Made by a program: the position numbers and the translations under genes
Origin: a virus
Length of the DNA stretch: 64,000 nt
Reading direction: 5' to 3' (one strand)
Virus record (IMG/VR): IMGVR_UViG_3300035438_000894
Location: 1-64,000 of that record
Shown: positions 31,571-39,643 of the stretch, piece after piece
How positions within the stretch are numbered: position 1 is the first letter of the stretch
How the letters are laid out: each line of letters begins with the position of its first letter
Notes under the pieces: generated by a model
Database searches by the model: none
What the model saw: the letters and a program-made list of their open reading frames with translations, nothing else
Told to the model about the DNA's origin: nothing

Positions 31571-31722
31571 ACTAATGTGCTTTCCTTATTATAAAGAGAA
31601 AAAGTCCAAAAAATATCTTTAGTGGAACAAGATAATAATTTATAACCTTGTCGAATTTTAGATTTGATATGTTCTTCTAAATCATAATTACCATCGTGTT
31701 TATAAACTTCCGTTTTAATCAT
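31558..31722 (-). CDS. Small hypothetical protein, 54 aa
   Basis: MIKTEVYKHDGNYDLEEHIK and onward, starting 1 nt after the upstream FKKK stop. The longer frame only translates the conserved 3' end of that upstream gene. Function unknown. Confidence 0.6.
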   Translation of the reverse strand: MIKTEVYKHDGNYDLEEHIKSKIRQGYKLLSCSTKDIFWTFSLYNKESTLVWEK

Positions 31723-31723
31723 A

Positions 31724-31957
31724 CTATTTCTTTTTAAATTTTTCAAACCATTCTTTTACATCAAAGCTATTACCTAATTTTAAAGATTGTAATTTCAACG
31801 TATGTTTATTGAAAGCGTTTAATAAAACAAAAACTTCTCCCTCACTATAACTATTTTGTTGTTGCCATTTAGCACCAAATTCTACTGCTAACTTGTATGA
31901 ATGAGGTAATGGAGAATCTAAATATCTTTCCTTTGCTTCTTCAAGTGTTTCTTTCAT
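31724..31957 (-). CDS. ETLEEA/WFEKF-family protein, 77 aa
   Basis: MKETLEEAKERYLDSPLPHS at the start; FGAKWQQQNSYSEGEVFVLL in the middle; KEWFEKF-KKK at the end. The stop is followed after one base by the next ATG, a junction repeated throughout this cluster. Confidence 0.75.
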   Translation of the reverse strand: MKETLEEAKERYLDSPLPHSYKLAVEFGAKWQQQNSYSEGEVFVLLNAFNKHTLKLQSLKLGNSFDVKEWFEKFKKK

Positions 31958-31968
31958 CTTATTTCTTT

Positions 31969-32067
31969 TTAAATTGTTAATATTCCAAATAATAAAAAAA
32001 CAAAAAAAACAATTAATCCACCATATACAACAATAGATAACCCCCATTCTTTTATAAATTTTTCCAT
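31969..32067 (-). CDS. Membrane microprotein, 32 aa
   Basis: MEKFIKEWGLSIVVYGGLIV then a phenylalanine-rich hydrophobic helix. It is too short for routine gene calling but fits the gap with the same stop/start spacing as its neighbours. Confidence 0.5.
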   Translation of the reverse strand: MEKFIKEWGLSIVVYGGLIVFFVFLLFGILTI

Positions 32068-32068
32068 C

Positions 32069-32188
32069 TTATTTCTTTTTTATTTTTTCAAACCAAAAAT
32101 CCACGCCATAGTTTATCAATAGTCCAGCAATTGTTAAAAACCCAATCATAAAAAAGAATATTACTATAACTTCTAATATTTTTCCCAT
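32069..32188 (-). CDS. Membrane microprotein ending WFEKIKKK, 39 aa
   Basis: MGKILEVIVIFFFMIGFLTI, one transmembrane helix, then DFWFEKIKKK, the C-terminus of the WFEQFKKK family. It appears to be a helix joined to the family tail. Confidence 0.55.
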   Translation of the reverse strand: MGKILEVIVIFFFMIGFLTIAGLLINYGVDFWFEKIKKK

Positions 32189-32189
32189 C

Positions 32190-32942
32190 TTATTTCTTTT
32201 TAAATTGTTCAAGCACTCTTTCTTTTATAAATTCTAGGTAGTCCCAATTATCATCTTTAAATTCAGACTTTATTTCAGCAATAAATAAATCTATTCCATC
32301 AGTATAACTTCTTTCTTGTTGTATCAATCCTAAATCACAATAAGTTGAATCCTCCCCTTCTTTTGGATATTCTCTTTCAGCAGCTTCTTCAAGTGTTTCT
32401 TGTTTTGGTTCTTCTTTCAAATCCATAAGGTTAAAAAACTCTTGGCTTACAATTTTTGAAAAATCCGTAGGTTCTTCTTTTGGAATGTAGTATTGACGAC
32501 TTTCAAATGTTTCTTTATAATGTAATTTATCAAAATCAAAATCTTCTTTTGGAATGATGATTTTGTATATCCAAGTGTGATATATGGTTTTATATCTTTC
32601 AGTTTTAACAAACTCACAACTTGGATTTTTTACAAACCACTCTAAAAATTCATCGTCAATAGCTTGTACACTATCTTTGATTAATTCTTGGTCTGTTGTT
32701 AGAATGATTTTTTTACAATCATTTCCAATAGGTCTATTATCGGCAATAATTATTTGCTTAATAAAATCATCATAATACCAATCTCCTTCTTTAATTTCTT
32801 CATCATTAGTGATGTAGATGTTTCTTCCCTCAACAATTGAATTTATACTTTTACTCAATTGTATTTTTGGACTGATAAATAATTCTGAATCAAAATGTAA
32901 CCTACTTGGGTTATCTGTTGGTATTACGTGTATGTTTTTCAT
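32190..32942 (-). CDS. Fusion of MKNIH-family and ETLEEA-family domains
   Basis: A 250-aa protein. Residues 1-150 are an MKNIH unit (MKNIHVIPTDNPSRL; NIYITNDEEIKEGDW; KKIILTTDQELI; DDEFLEWFVKNPSCE; YKIIIPKE). Residues about 185-250 are an ETLEEA unit (KQETLEEAAEREYP; IQQERSYTDGIDLF; VLEQFKKK). Both families also exist as separate genes, so this documents module fusion. Function unknown. Confidence 0.75.
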   Translation of the reverse strand: MKNIHVIPTDNPSRLHFDSELFISPKIQLSKSINSIVEGRNIYITNDEEIKEGDWYYDDFIKQIIIADNRPIGNDCKKIILTTDQELIKDSVQAIDDEFLEWFVKNPSCEFVKTERYKTIYHTWIYKIIIPKEDFDFDKLHYKETFESRQYYIPKEEPTDFSKIVSQEFFNLMDLKEEPKQETLEEAAEREYPKEGEDSTYCDLGLIQQERSYTDGIDLFIAEIKSEFKDDNWDYLEFIKERVLEQFKKK

Positions 32943-32946
32943 AATC

Positions 32947-33030
32947 CTATTTGTTTATTCCTATTGAAATTAATGTAATAATCGCTACTATATAAGCCAA
33001 GATGAAGGCTAAACATTCTTGATATTCCAT
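32947..33030 (-). CDS. Membrane microprotein, 27 aa
   Basis: MEYQECLAFILAYIVAIITL and SIGINK; a single hydrophobic helix. Supported only by composition and fit in the gap. Confidence 0.4.
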   Translation of the reverse strand: MEYQECLAFILAYIVAIITLISIGINK

Positions 33031-33043
33031 AACTTATTTGTTT

Positions 33044-33193
33044 TTAAAGGTTGTTAATTTTTTTAATTTTATTGTATAATTTCAAGTGTAACCCTTTAGG
33101 TTTAAATTCACTTAATTCAGCAAACCTAATGTGAGATTCATCTACTTTATTCCAACGACGTAGTATTACAAATCTTATAAAATCTTTTATCAT
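33044..33193 (-). CDS. Basic small protein, 49 aa
   Basis: MIKDFIRFVILRRWNKVDES and a basic end (KIKKINNL). It fits between the neighbours with short gaps. Unknown family. Confidence 0.5.
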   Translation of the reverse strand: MIKDFIRFVILRRWNKVDESHIRFAELSEFKPKGLHLKLYNKIKKINNL

Positions 33194-33196
33194 ATC

Positions 33197-33349
33197 TTAT
33201 TTGTTTTTAAATTGTTTGCATTTAACACCAATCATCCATCCAAATACTATTGGAGCAAATCTTCCTAATGGTATATATAAATATTCACTTGTATTCCAAA
33301 TACAACTACCTATAAATTGCAATGGTGTTTCTTCTTTCCAAAAAATCAT
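33197..33349 (-). CDS. Small protein ending KQFKNK, 50 aa
   Basis: MIFWKEETPLQFIGSCIWNT with a hydrophobic middle (FAPIVFGWMIGV) and a C-terminus like the FKKK tail of its neighbours. The stop precedes the next ATG by three bases. Confidence 0.5.
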   Translation of the reverse strand: MIFWKEETPLQFIGSCIWNTSEYLYIPLGRFAPIVFGWMIGVKCKQFKNK

Positions 33350-33350
33350 A

Positions 33351-33515
33351 TTAATAAAAATAAATTTTAATATTTTCTTTTCCTACCATATTTACTAAAT
33401 CTATTACTTTATTATAATTGCATCCTCTAATAAGGTCTTTACCATCTGATATCCTTACTACAACATATAAGTTACCTAACTTATTACGTTGTTCCATAAA
33501 TTCTTCATACGTCAT
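33351..33515 (-). CDS. Small hypothetical protein, 54 aa
   Basis: MTYEEFMEQRNKLGNLYVVV and onward; the longer reading frame upstream is only the out-of-frame tail of the neighbouring gene. Soluble; unknown function. Confidence 0.6.
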   Translation of the reverse strand: MTYEEFMEQRNKLGNLYVVVRISDGKDLIRGCNYNKVIDLVNMVGKENIKIYFY

Positions 33516-33519
33516 AATC

Positions 33520-33792
33520 TTATTTCTTTTTAAATTGTTCAAACCATTCTTTAAATAATTCATCTTTTCTATCAATAGAATCTATATCATTTATACCATA
33601 GCTTATTACAAATCCATTTTTAAATGCTATTTCTAAATCATCTTCACTATAACTTCTTTCTTGTTCCCATTTAGCACCTGCTGTAAACCCGCAAACAAAA
33701 TCAAATCTATTAGGTTCTAAAATACCTTTTCTAAATTCTTTAAAAGATTCTTCTCCTGCTATAAAAGCAGCTTCTTCAAGTGTTTCTTTCAT
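33520..33792 (-). CDS. ETLEEA/WFEQFKKK-family protein, 90 aa
   Basis: MKETLEEAAFIAGEESFKEF, then FTAGAKWEQERSYSEDDLEI, then KEWFEQFKKK. The KWQQERSYSEEEVL core defines the family. ATG at 33792 is one base after the upstream stop. Confidence 0.75.
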   Translation of the reverse strand: MKETLEEAAFIAGEESFKEFRKGILEPNRFDFVCGFTAGAKWEQERSYSEDDLEIAFKNGFVISYGINDIDSIDRKDELFKEWFEQFKKK

Positions 33793-33793
33793 C

Positions 33794-34339
33794 TTATTTC
33801 TTTTTATTTCGTTCAAACCATTCTTTAATTTGCAAAGGAACTATTCCTTGCTTGTTTTGTCTTTGAATTTCAACTGCAAAATGTGTTAATTTATTCAATA
33901 CTTCTTCCTCACTATAACTTCTTTCTTGTTGCCATTCAGCACCATTTATAAATGAATGATAATCAAAAAAAGCATTAGTAGTACTTAAATTATATCTTTC
34001 AGCAGCTTCTTTAAGTGTTTCTATTCCTTTACAAGTTTTTGTCAAATAACAAAGACATTCATCTGTACAAGTGCAATTTTCTTCAAGTGTTTCTTTTTTA
34101 GGTTCTCCCCAAATAACTTCTCCATCAATACTACTTTGAAGTAATACTTGTTCTTTAAATGGCTCTATACTCCTTATAATTTCTTTAATTTTAACCCAAT
34201 CTTTTTGAGCTAATTCAGTTCCTTTCCAATCTTCAAGGATAGCTATTACTTCTTCAGTAACATAAATAGCGTGATTTAAACCTAAATCCTGCACTAATTC
34301 TGCCGCTTTTTGACTTGTTGTCATTTTTTTTGTGTCCAT
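33794..34339 (-). CDS. Composite ETLEEA-family protein, 181 aa
   Basis: Residues 1-58 are a separate helical domain (MTTSQKAAELVQDLGLNHAI). Then comes a segment also found at the end of the 34692 gene (VLLQSSIDGEVIWG), then a cysteine-rich stretch (NCTCTDECLCYLTKTC) and an ETLEEA-type unit ending IKEWFERNKKK. The shared segment shows recombination between neighbours. Confidence 0.7.
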   Translation of the reverse strand: MDTKKMTTSQKAAELVQDLGLNHAIYVTEEVIAILEDWKGTELAQKDWVKIKEIIRSIEPFKEQVLLQSSIDGEVIWGEPKKETLEENCTCTDECLCYLTKTCKGIETLKEAAERYNLSTTNAFFDYHSFINGAEWQQERSYSEEEVLNKLTHFAVEIQRQNKQGIVPLQIKEWFERNKKK

Positions 34340-34350
34340 TTTTTTTATTT

Positions 34351-34470
34351 TTAACGTTGTTTTAAAAATTCTTCTATTGCCTCTTCGGTATTGTCAAAAA
34401 CATACCATACTTCTTGCCCGCAATCTCTCGCCCAGTCAATAAATTCCTCTAATAATTCTTTTGTTTCCAT
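34351..34470 (-). CDS. Small protein, 39 aa
   Basis: METKELLEEFIDWARDCGQE then VWYVFDNTEEAIEEFLKQR. Acidic, compact helical composition, good start and stop, and it fits the gap. Function unknown. Confidence 0.55.
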   Translation of the reverse strand: METKELLEEFIDWARDCGQEVWYVFDNTEEAIEEFLKQR

Positions 34471-34553
34471 TTTTTTTATTTTAGTTTACTAATTACTCTT
34501 GTTTTATATACGAAGTCGTTTTTTGCCCTCGTTAATTATAATTGCCGTACTTC

Positions 34554-34630
34554 TGGCAACAATCGTTTGTACTAATCGGCAGAATATACGCAACCGCATA
34601 GCCGATTAGTACAAGCGACAAACGTTACCA
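34554..34630. repeat. Large hairpin with GTTACC/GGCAAC ends
   Basis: Outer TGGCAAC/GTTACCA (one wobble pair), inner 14-bp perfect stem (34567-34580 with 34601-34614, TTGTACTAATCGGC) and a 20-nt loop. Two-stem organisation with an internal loop, as in attC sites. It lies after the 34692 gene on the minus strand, but without the TCGTTTTAATG loop of the 21.8 kb set. Confidence 0.55.
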
Positions 34631-34691
34631 GGAATACTACGATAGCATATCTCTAACAGCAATCATTCCTCTATAGTGATGGTCTTGAGCT

Positions 34692-35198
34692 TCATTCATT
34701 GCAATTTTCATCTTCTGGTTTATCGCCCCAAATAACTTCTCCATCAATACTGCTTTGTAAAAGCACTTCTTCTTTTGGAATGATTATTTTGTAAAATATC
34801 TTATTAGATAATTTGTAATATACATCGTCTTTGTATATTCCGTGTTCAGCTTTATCAACCTTTACCTCCTCACAACTTGCGTTCTTAACAAACCATTCTA
34901 AAAACTCATCATCAATAGCTTGTACACCATCTAAGTCTTGGTCTGTTGTTAGGATTATTTTTTTAGCTTTTTGAATGTTATCTGCTAATATATAAGATAC
35001 TTGCCAAATATCTTTCCCATCAGTAACCCAATCATTAATGTCTAAATCTGAATCAGAAGTGATGTAGATGTTTTGATTTATACACCATCTTCCAAACTTT
35101 CTATCTTCAATGGGGTTGTATGTTATTACAAGAGGATTATCTATATGTTTATATAACCTACTTGGTTTTGGTGTTGGTATTACGTGTATGTTTTTCAT
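34692..35198 (-). CDS. MKNIH-family protein, 168 aa
   Basis: MKNIHVIPTPKPSRLYKHID; KKIILTTDQDLDGVQAIDDE; FLEWFVKNASCEEVKV; FYKIIIPKEEVLLQSSIDGE. The family's order is a short start motif, an IYITSD strand, an IILTTDQDL strand and the EFLEWFVKNPSCEEV helix. It overlaps the lipoprotein gene upstream by 41 nt. Confidence 0.75.
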   Translation of the reverse strand: MKNIHVIPTPKPSRLYKHIDNPLVITYNPIEDRKFGRWCINQNIYITSDSDLDINDWVTDGKDIWQVSYILADNIQKAKKIILTTDQDLDGVQAIDDEFLEWFVKNASCEEVKVDKAEHGIYKDDVYYKLSNKIFYKIIIPKEEVLLQSSIDGEVIWGDKPEDENCNE

Positions 35199-35469
35199 CT
35201 TGTATCTCTTTGTATTTCTGAATAATTAATAAACAACTATCTCCAACCTTCCATCTTCCTTCGTATTCAAATGGAATTTCAATCTCTTTCGTAACCTTGT
35301 CAGTTTGCACCCAAAGTTTAGGAAGTTCTGCAATTCTACCGCTATATCCTCTTTTAGTAGCTGAAACTTTACCATCAATTATTTCTTGACCTATATGTGT
35401 ATACTTTTGTTCGGTACAAGAAGTAAGTAGTAGTAGTAATGATAATATTAATATGTGTACGTTTTTCAT
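35158..35469 (-). CDS. Lipoprotein starting MKNVH, 103 aa
   Basis: A signal peptide MKNVHILILSLLLLLTSC with lipobox LLTSC at residue 18, then a beta-rich domain. Its first five codons mimic the MKNIH start of its neighbours, suggesting that the 5' end was copied or recombined. The start overlaps the upstream stop. Confidence 0.7.
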   Translation of the reverse strand: MKNVHILILSLLLLLTSCTEQKYTHIGQEIIDGKVSATKRGYSGRIAELPKLWVQTDKVTKEIEIPFEYEGRWKVGDSCLLIIQKYKEIQDEKHTRNTNTKTK

Positions 35470-36011
35470 AATGATTTTTTTAAAGGTTTAGGTTCTTCTT
35501 TTGGAATGTAGTATTGACGACTTTCAAATGTTTCTTTATAATGTAATTCATCAAAATCAAAATCTTCTTGTGGAGTGATGATTTTGTAAAAATTAGTTCC
35601 TTGAAGTAATTTACGTTTTTCAACCTCAACCTCCTCACAACTTGGATTCTTAACAAACCATTCTAAAAACTCATCAGGTATAGCTTGTACACCATCAGAA
35701 ATTAGAGCAGTATCTGTTGTTAGGATGATTTTTTTACACCAACCACCATTAGGGTAAGTGATAAGAGGTTCTTTTCTAACAATTTCTTCTGTAACTTTTA
35801 TGGGTTTAAAAACATTTCTTCTACCCATTTCCCCAACCGCATTGATTACATAACAATTACAATCTGTAATTTCTTCATCAGAAGTGATGTAGATGTTTTG
35901 TTTTTCCTTTTGATGTATTACGTCTTTAATATATAAACATAATTCTCCTGTTTCTTGTCCAATAAATAACCTACTTGGTTTATCTGTTCCTATAATGTGT
36001 ATGTTTTTCAT
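35466..36011 (-). CDS. MKNIH-family protein, 181 aa
   Basis: MKNIHIIGTDKPSRLFIGQE; NIYITSDEEI; KKIILTTDTALISDGVQAIP; DEFLEWFVKNPSCEEVEVEK; the KEEPKPLKKSL end. The ATG overlaps the preceding gene's TGA. At this junction the A-run upstream is one base shorter than at the fused junction in the next gene. Confidence 0.75.
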   Translation of the reverse strand: MKNIHIIGTDKPSRLFIGQETGELCLYIKDVIHQKEKQNIYITSDEEITDCNCYVINAVGEMGRRNVFKPIKVTEEIVRKEPLITYPNGGWCKKIILTTDTALISDGVQAIPDEFLEWFVKNPSCEEVEVEKRKLLQGTNFYKIITPQEDFDFDELHYKETFESRQYYIPKEEPKPLKKSL

Positions 36012-37564
36012 AATGATTTTTTTAAAGGTTTAGGTTCTTCTTTTGGAATGATGATTTTGTATTTGTAAGTTAAAATCATATCATTCAAAGATTTGGTTGA
36101 AATAAAACTTGGTGGGTCTTGTAAAGCATTAAATCTTATTTTTGGGTTTTTTGAAGAAATAAGCTCGTCTTCTATTTTTCTTACTTCAACCTCCTCACAG
36201 CTTGGATTCTTAACAAACCATTCTAAAAACTCATCATCAATATCTTGTACACCATCTTTGATTAAGTCTTGGTCTGTTGTTAGTGTGATTTTGAAAACCC
36301 CAGAATTTTCAATATTAGCTAATTCAATATCTCCTTTATTTTGAATTTTAACACAATGAATTATAGCACCTTGTGTATAAATCACCCAATCCCCTTCTTT
36401 AATTTCTACATCAGAAGTGATGTAGATGTTTTGATTCTGCCAAGTTTTATTATTTAACATCAAATCAGGGAGCCAAAGCAAAGTACCCTCTTTAAAATTA
36501 TTTGGAGCATTTTCTTCACTTCCATTTTCATCTATAAAAATATTAGATGTTCTTTTTAATAACCTACTTGGTTTATCTGTTCCTATAATGTGTATGTTTT
36601 TCATAATGATTTTTTTTAAAGGTTTAGGTTTTTCTTTTGGAATGATGATTTTATATACATAGGAATCAGTTTTTGAATGAAAACAATCATCAATATAATT
36701 ACCAAATTCATCGATATGTTGTGATTTTACTTCAACCTCCTCACAACTTGGATTCTTAACAAACCATTCTAAAAACTCATTTGGAATAGGTTGTACACCA
36801 TCTTTGATTAGGTCTACATCTGTTGTTAAGATGATTTTTTTACAGTTTTCATTCCAAACTTTGATATGATTGTTTATATTTTTAGCAATTTTATTTGTTC
36901 TTAAATCTATAATCCAACTACCATCTGCTTCTTTAATTTCTTCATCATTAGTGATTGAGATGTTTTGGTTTTTAAAATCATCGTTTCTACTTTGAATTGA
37001 AGTTTGTAACATTCCAAATACAAAGTTTCCATTATCTCCTGAATATAACCTACTTATTTTATCTGTTGGTATTACGTGTATGTTTTTCATAACTATATGT
37101 TTCTTTTTAGGTTCACTTAGAATGATGATTTTGTAATTAATTCTATGTGGAACAACTATTGGTTTATTGCCTTGATGTTGTACTAAAGGTTTATCTTGTA
37201 TAATTATCAATTTTTCATTGACCTCAACCTCCTCACAACTTGGATTATTAACAAACCATTCTAAGAACTCATCATCAATAGCTTGTACACCGATTAAGTC
37301 TTGGTCCGTGGTTAGGATGATTTTCTTTAACCAACTACTTAAATTAACATTCTTTTGTGAAATTATATCTTCACATTTATCAATGGTATTTTTTAAGGTG
37401 TTTAAATACCAATCATCTTCTTTAATTTCTTCATCAGAAGTGATGTAGATGTGTTGAAACTTAACATCATTACCTTTAATATTTGGTAATAAAAAATAAA
37501 ATCCTTCTTTTGTTAGATATAACCTACTTGGTTTATCTGTTCCTATAATGTGTATGTTTTTCAT
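36008..37564 (-). CDS. Triple tandem MKNIH-family fusion, 518 aa
   Basis: Three complete units in one frame, starting at residues 1, 159 and 321 (start codons equivalent to 37564, 37090 and 36604). Each has PTDK-x-SRL / GTDKPSRL, IxITxDEEIKE, KIILTTD and EFLEWFV-x-NPSCEEVEV. The second-to-third junction (KPLKKIIM) differs from the stop-containing KPLKKSL junction by one A in a run. A minus-strand TATCTTTG box lies at 37584-37591. Function unknown. Confidence 0.8.
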   Translation of the reverse strand: MKNIHIIGTDKPSRLYLTKEGFYFLLPNIKGNDVKFQHIYITSDEEIKEDDWYLNTLKNTIDKCEDIISQKNVNLSSWLKKIILTTDQDLIGVQAIDDEFLEWFVNNPSCEEVEVNEKLIIIQDKPLVQHQGNKPIVVPHRINYKIIILSEPKKKHIVMKNIHVIPTDKISRLYSGDNGNFVFGMLQTSIQSRNDDFKNQNISITNDEEIKEADGSWIIDLRTNKIAKNINNHIKVWNENCKKIILTTDVDLIKDGVQPIPNEFLEWFVKNPSCEEVEVKSQHIDEFGNYIDDCFHSKTDSYVYKIIIPKEKPKPLKKIIMKNIHIIGTDKPSRLLKRTSNIFIDENGSEENAPNNFKEGTLLWLPDLMLNNKTWQNQNIYITSDVEIKEGDWVIYTQGAIIHCVKIQNKGDIELANIENSGVFKITLTTDQDLIKDGVQDIDDEFLEWFVKNPSCEEVEVRKIEDELISSKNPKIRFNALQDPPSFISTKSLNDMILTYKYKIIIPKEEPKPLKKSL

Positions 37565-37639
37565 AGTGTCTTTATTTAATGTGCAAAGATAAGTATAAAT
37601 TATTAAACCACAAAGAAAAAGAATGATATATTTATTAAT

Positions 37640-37957
37640 ATGAACTTACAAGAGAATATACGTAGAATAAAATCAATGATGGGAGTTGTTATTGTTGAAT
37701 CTGAGATTGAGATGCCGGATTATGCTGTATTTGAAATAATGATACCGATGGCTTATTTACCACTTAAATATTATTTTCAGGCAACACCAATACATCATTT
37801 GGAATCGGATAGGATATATGTAAATAAAGGTGCTGGTGGAAAATCAATCTCAACTAAAAACATTAAAGTATTAAAAACCTTTAAATACGATGAAAAAGAT
37901 GAGATGGAATCTTATCTTAATAATTTAAGGGATAATCAATATAGAAAAGAAAATTAA
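37640..37957 (+). CDS. NLQENI-tagged protein, 105 aa
   Basis: Tag MNLQENIRRIKSMMGVVIVE, a second N-terminal tag type shared with 37959, 38456, 39231, 46241 and an internal site in the 44879 gene. The body is beta-rich. TATTTAT at 37629-37635 lies 4 nt before the ATG. Confidence 0.75.
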   Translation: MNLQENIRRIKSMMGVVIVESEIEMPDYAVFEIMIPMAYLPLKYYFQATPIHHLESDRIYVNKGAGGKSISTKNIKVLKTFKYDEKDEMESYLNNLRDNQYRKEN

Positions 37958-37958
37958 T

Positions 37959-38459
37959 ATGAACTTACAAGAAAACATACATAGAATACAGGAAGTGATG
38001 GGGATTATCTCTGAGGTTAAATCGTCATATACTGTAAAACAAATAGAGAAGGGTTTAAACAAGTCTGCAAAGGACAATGATATAACAATAAACACAAGTG
38101 TTGATAATGTTATAAATAACATAGATAAATTTGAATTTCAGATTGGTTCGGTAGAGGCGTTTTTAGATGATGAAAATAGTTTTGCAGCGGACTCACTAGT
38201 TGAAAAACTAATATCTTATGTCAAAGATAAGAATTTAAATATTGATATATCCAAATTGATTGAGTATAACAATTATAGAAGAGAGTACGACAAAAATGAT
38301 GATAGAGTGTTTGAACTTTTATATAACACACATCCTGATGATGACTATACAGAGGAGATAGAAAGATTATATAAAAGGAATGATGAGTTATATCCTTATT
38401 TTGATTTACTAAAACAGGAAACCTTAAAGGTTAAACAAGAAATACTTAATTTAGAATGA
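37959..38459 (+). CDS. NLQENI-tagged protein, 166 aa
   Basis: Tag MNLQENIHRIQEVMGIISEV, then a largely helical acidic body. It starts 1 nt after the upstream stop, and its end overlaps the next ATG by 4 nt. Function unknown. Confidence 0.75.
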   Translation: MNLQENIHRIQEVMGIISEVKSSYTVKQIEKGLNKSAKDNDITINTSVDNVINNIDKFEFQIGSVEAFLDDENSFAADSLVEKLISYVKDKNLNIDISKLIEYNNYRREYDKNDDRVFELLYNTHPDDDYTEEIERLYKRNDELYPYFDLLKQETLKVKQEILNLE

Positions 38460-39229
38460 ACCTACAAGAAAATATACAAAGAATAAGAGAGATGATGATT
38501 GCCGAAGAAATGGTTCAATCGGACGCTTGGAAATCAATTAAAAAAACATTGGACATCCTCAAAGATAAGAAAAAAGTTTTATTCTTAAGTTGTTCCAATA
38601 GATATAATTGGGATGATAAAAACATAGACATTCCAAAATCAAAAATGATTGCAATGTATCTTAACGATGAATTAAAAGATAATTCAGTGTTGATTGATGT
38701 CTCTGAACTTAATATTGTTCCTTGTGAAGGAAATGTATCAAGGAAAGATGGAAATAGTTGTGGAGTGTTAAAGGCAATGCTCAAAGATAAGAAAAAAAAT
38801 CCATCAGGAGACCATAGATGTTGGGCGAGTATCAATAATCCAAAGGATGAACTATGGAAGATAAGTAAAGAATTATTTGAATCTGATGCGGTTATATTCT
38901 TTAGTTCGGTAAGGTGGGGACAAACAAATATGTTTTATCAAAACTTAATTGAGAGATTAACTTGGATTGAGAATAGACATTATACATTAGGGGAATCAAA
39001 TCTTGTTAAAGATATTGAGAGCGGATTTATCTGTGTTGGACAGAATTGGAATGGTGAGAATGTTACAGAAACACAAATGAAAGTTCATGAGTTCTATGGG
39101 TTCAAACCAAATGATGATTTATATTGGAATTGGCAATACACCAAAGATATAAATGATGAGACTCAAAAATCATATAAGGATTCACACAAGAAGTTTATCA
39201 AAGATACAAAATTACCGGAATTTAAATAA
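38456..39229 (+). CDS. Tagged flavodoxin/NADPH-reductase-like protein
   Basis: A 257-aa protein. Residues 1-16 are the tag MNLQENIQRIREMMIA. Residues about 34-190 resemble NAD(P)H-dependent FMN reductases: KKVLFLSCSNRYNWD strand/loop, SKMIAMYLNDEL, SDAVIFFSSVRWGQTNMFYQ (the flavin-binding and dimer loop region), NLIERLTWI. An enzyme carrying the tag would be unusual if the tag is a packaging signal. Confidence 0.7.
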   Translation: MNLQENIQRIREMMIAEEMVQSDAWKSIKKTLDILKDKKKVLFLSCSNRYNWDDKNIDIPKSKMIAMYLNDELKDNSVLIDVSELNIVPCEGNVSRKDGNSCGVLKAMLKDKKKNPSGDHRCWASINNPKDELWKISKELFESDAVIFFSSVRWGQTNMFYQNLIERLTWIENRHYTLGESNLVKDIESGFICVGQNWNGENVTETQMKVHEFYGFKPNDDLYWNWQYTKDINDETQKSYKDSHKKFIKDTKLPEFK

Positions 39230-39230
39230 T

Positions 39231-39287
39231 ATGAACTTACAAGAAAACATAGATAGAATACATCAGATGATGAGCGGGGGTTTTTAA
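39231..39287 (+). CDS. Orphan NLQENI tag peptide, 18 aa
   Basis: MNLQENIDRIHQMMSGGF followed by stop: the tag alone, 1 nt after the preceding stop. It is either a remnant of a lost tagged gene or a free peptide. The reading frame ends in the T-rich sequence shared with terminator-like elements. Confidence 0.45.
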   Translation: MNLQENIDRIHQMMSGGF

Positions 39288-39643
39288 TTATTAAAATAAT
39301 TATTATTTAGAAATGAATAATCCTCAACCTGAATGTCAAAGTGTTTATTAAACCAATTCATCACCAATGTATTTGGTTTATCATCGAGTCCTTCACCCAC
39401 GGTAGATTCACCAAACATATCTTCAAGTTTATTTTGAAATGAGACCAAGATTAATAAAACATTAGTTACACCATATTTGTGAGTATTAGCTCTAACAACA
39501 AAAGTGGGTCCTTTATCATTAGAGTGTTCATAAACTTCAAAAGGATATAATTCATCACTTGATTCCAAAACCCTCCAATCGATACTATCCAAGTATTTGG
39601 AAACCACATCTTTTAATCTGTTTTCTGTTATAATATACTTCAT
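39284..39643 (-). CDS. Tagged WFE-family protein, 119 aa
   Basis: Tag MKYIITENRLKDVVSKYLDS; strands GPTFVVRANTHKYGVTNVLL; helix QNKLEDMFGESTVG; VMNWFNKHFDIQVEDY closes the domain. It overlaps the end of the convergent tag peptide. Confidence 0.75.
   Translation of the reverse strand: MKYIITENRLKDVVSKYLDSIDWRVLESSDELYPFEVYEHSNDKGPTFVVRANTHKYGVTNVLLILVSFQNKLEDMFGESTVGEGLDDKPNTLVMNWFNKHFDIQVEDYSFLNNNYFNN

Noticed and set aside
35158-35198. The 41-nt overlap of a lipoprotein gene with an MKNIH gene as an annotation error
   Set aside because: Both frames have strong independent support (signal peptide with lipobox; MKNIH family), so I kept both.
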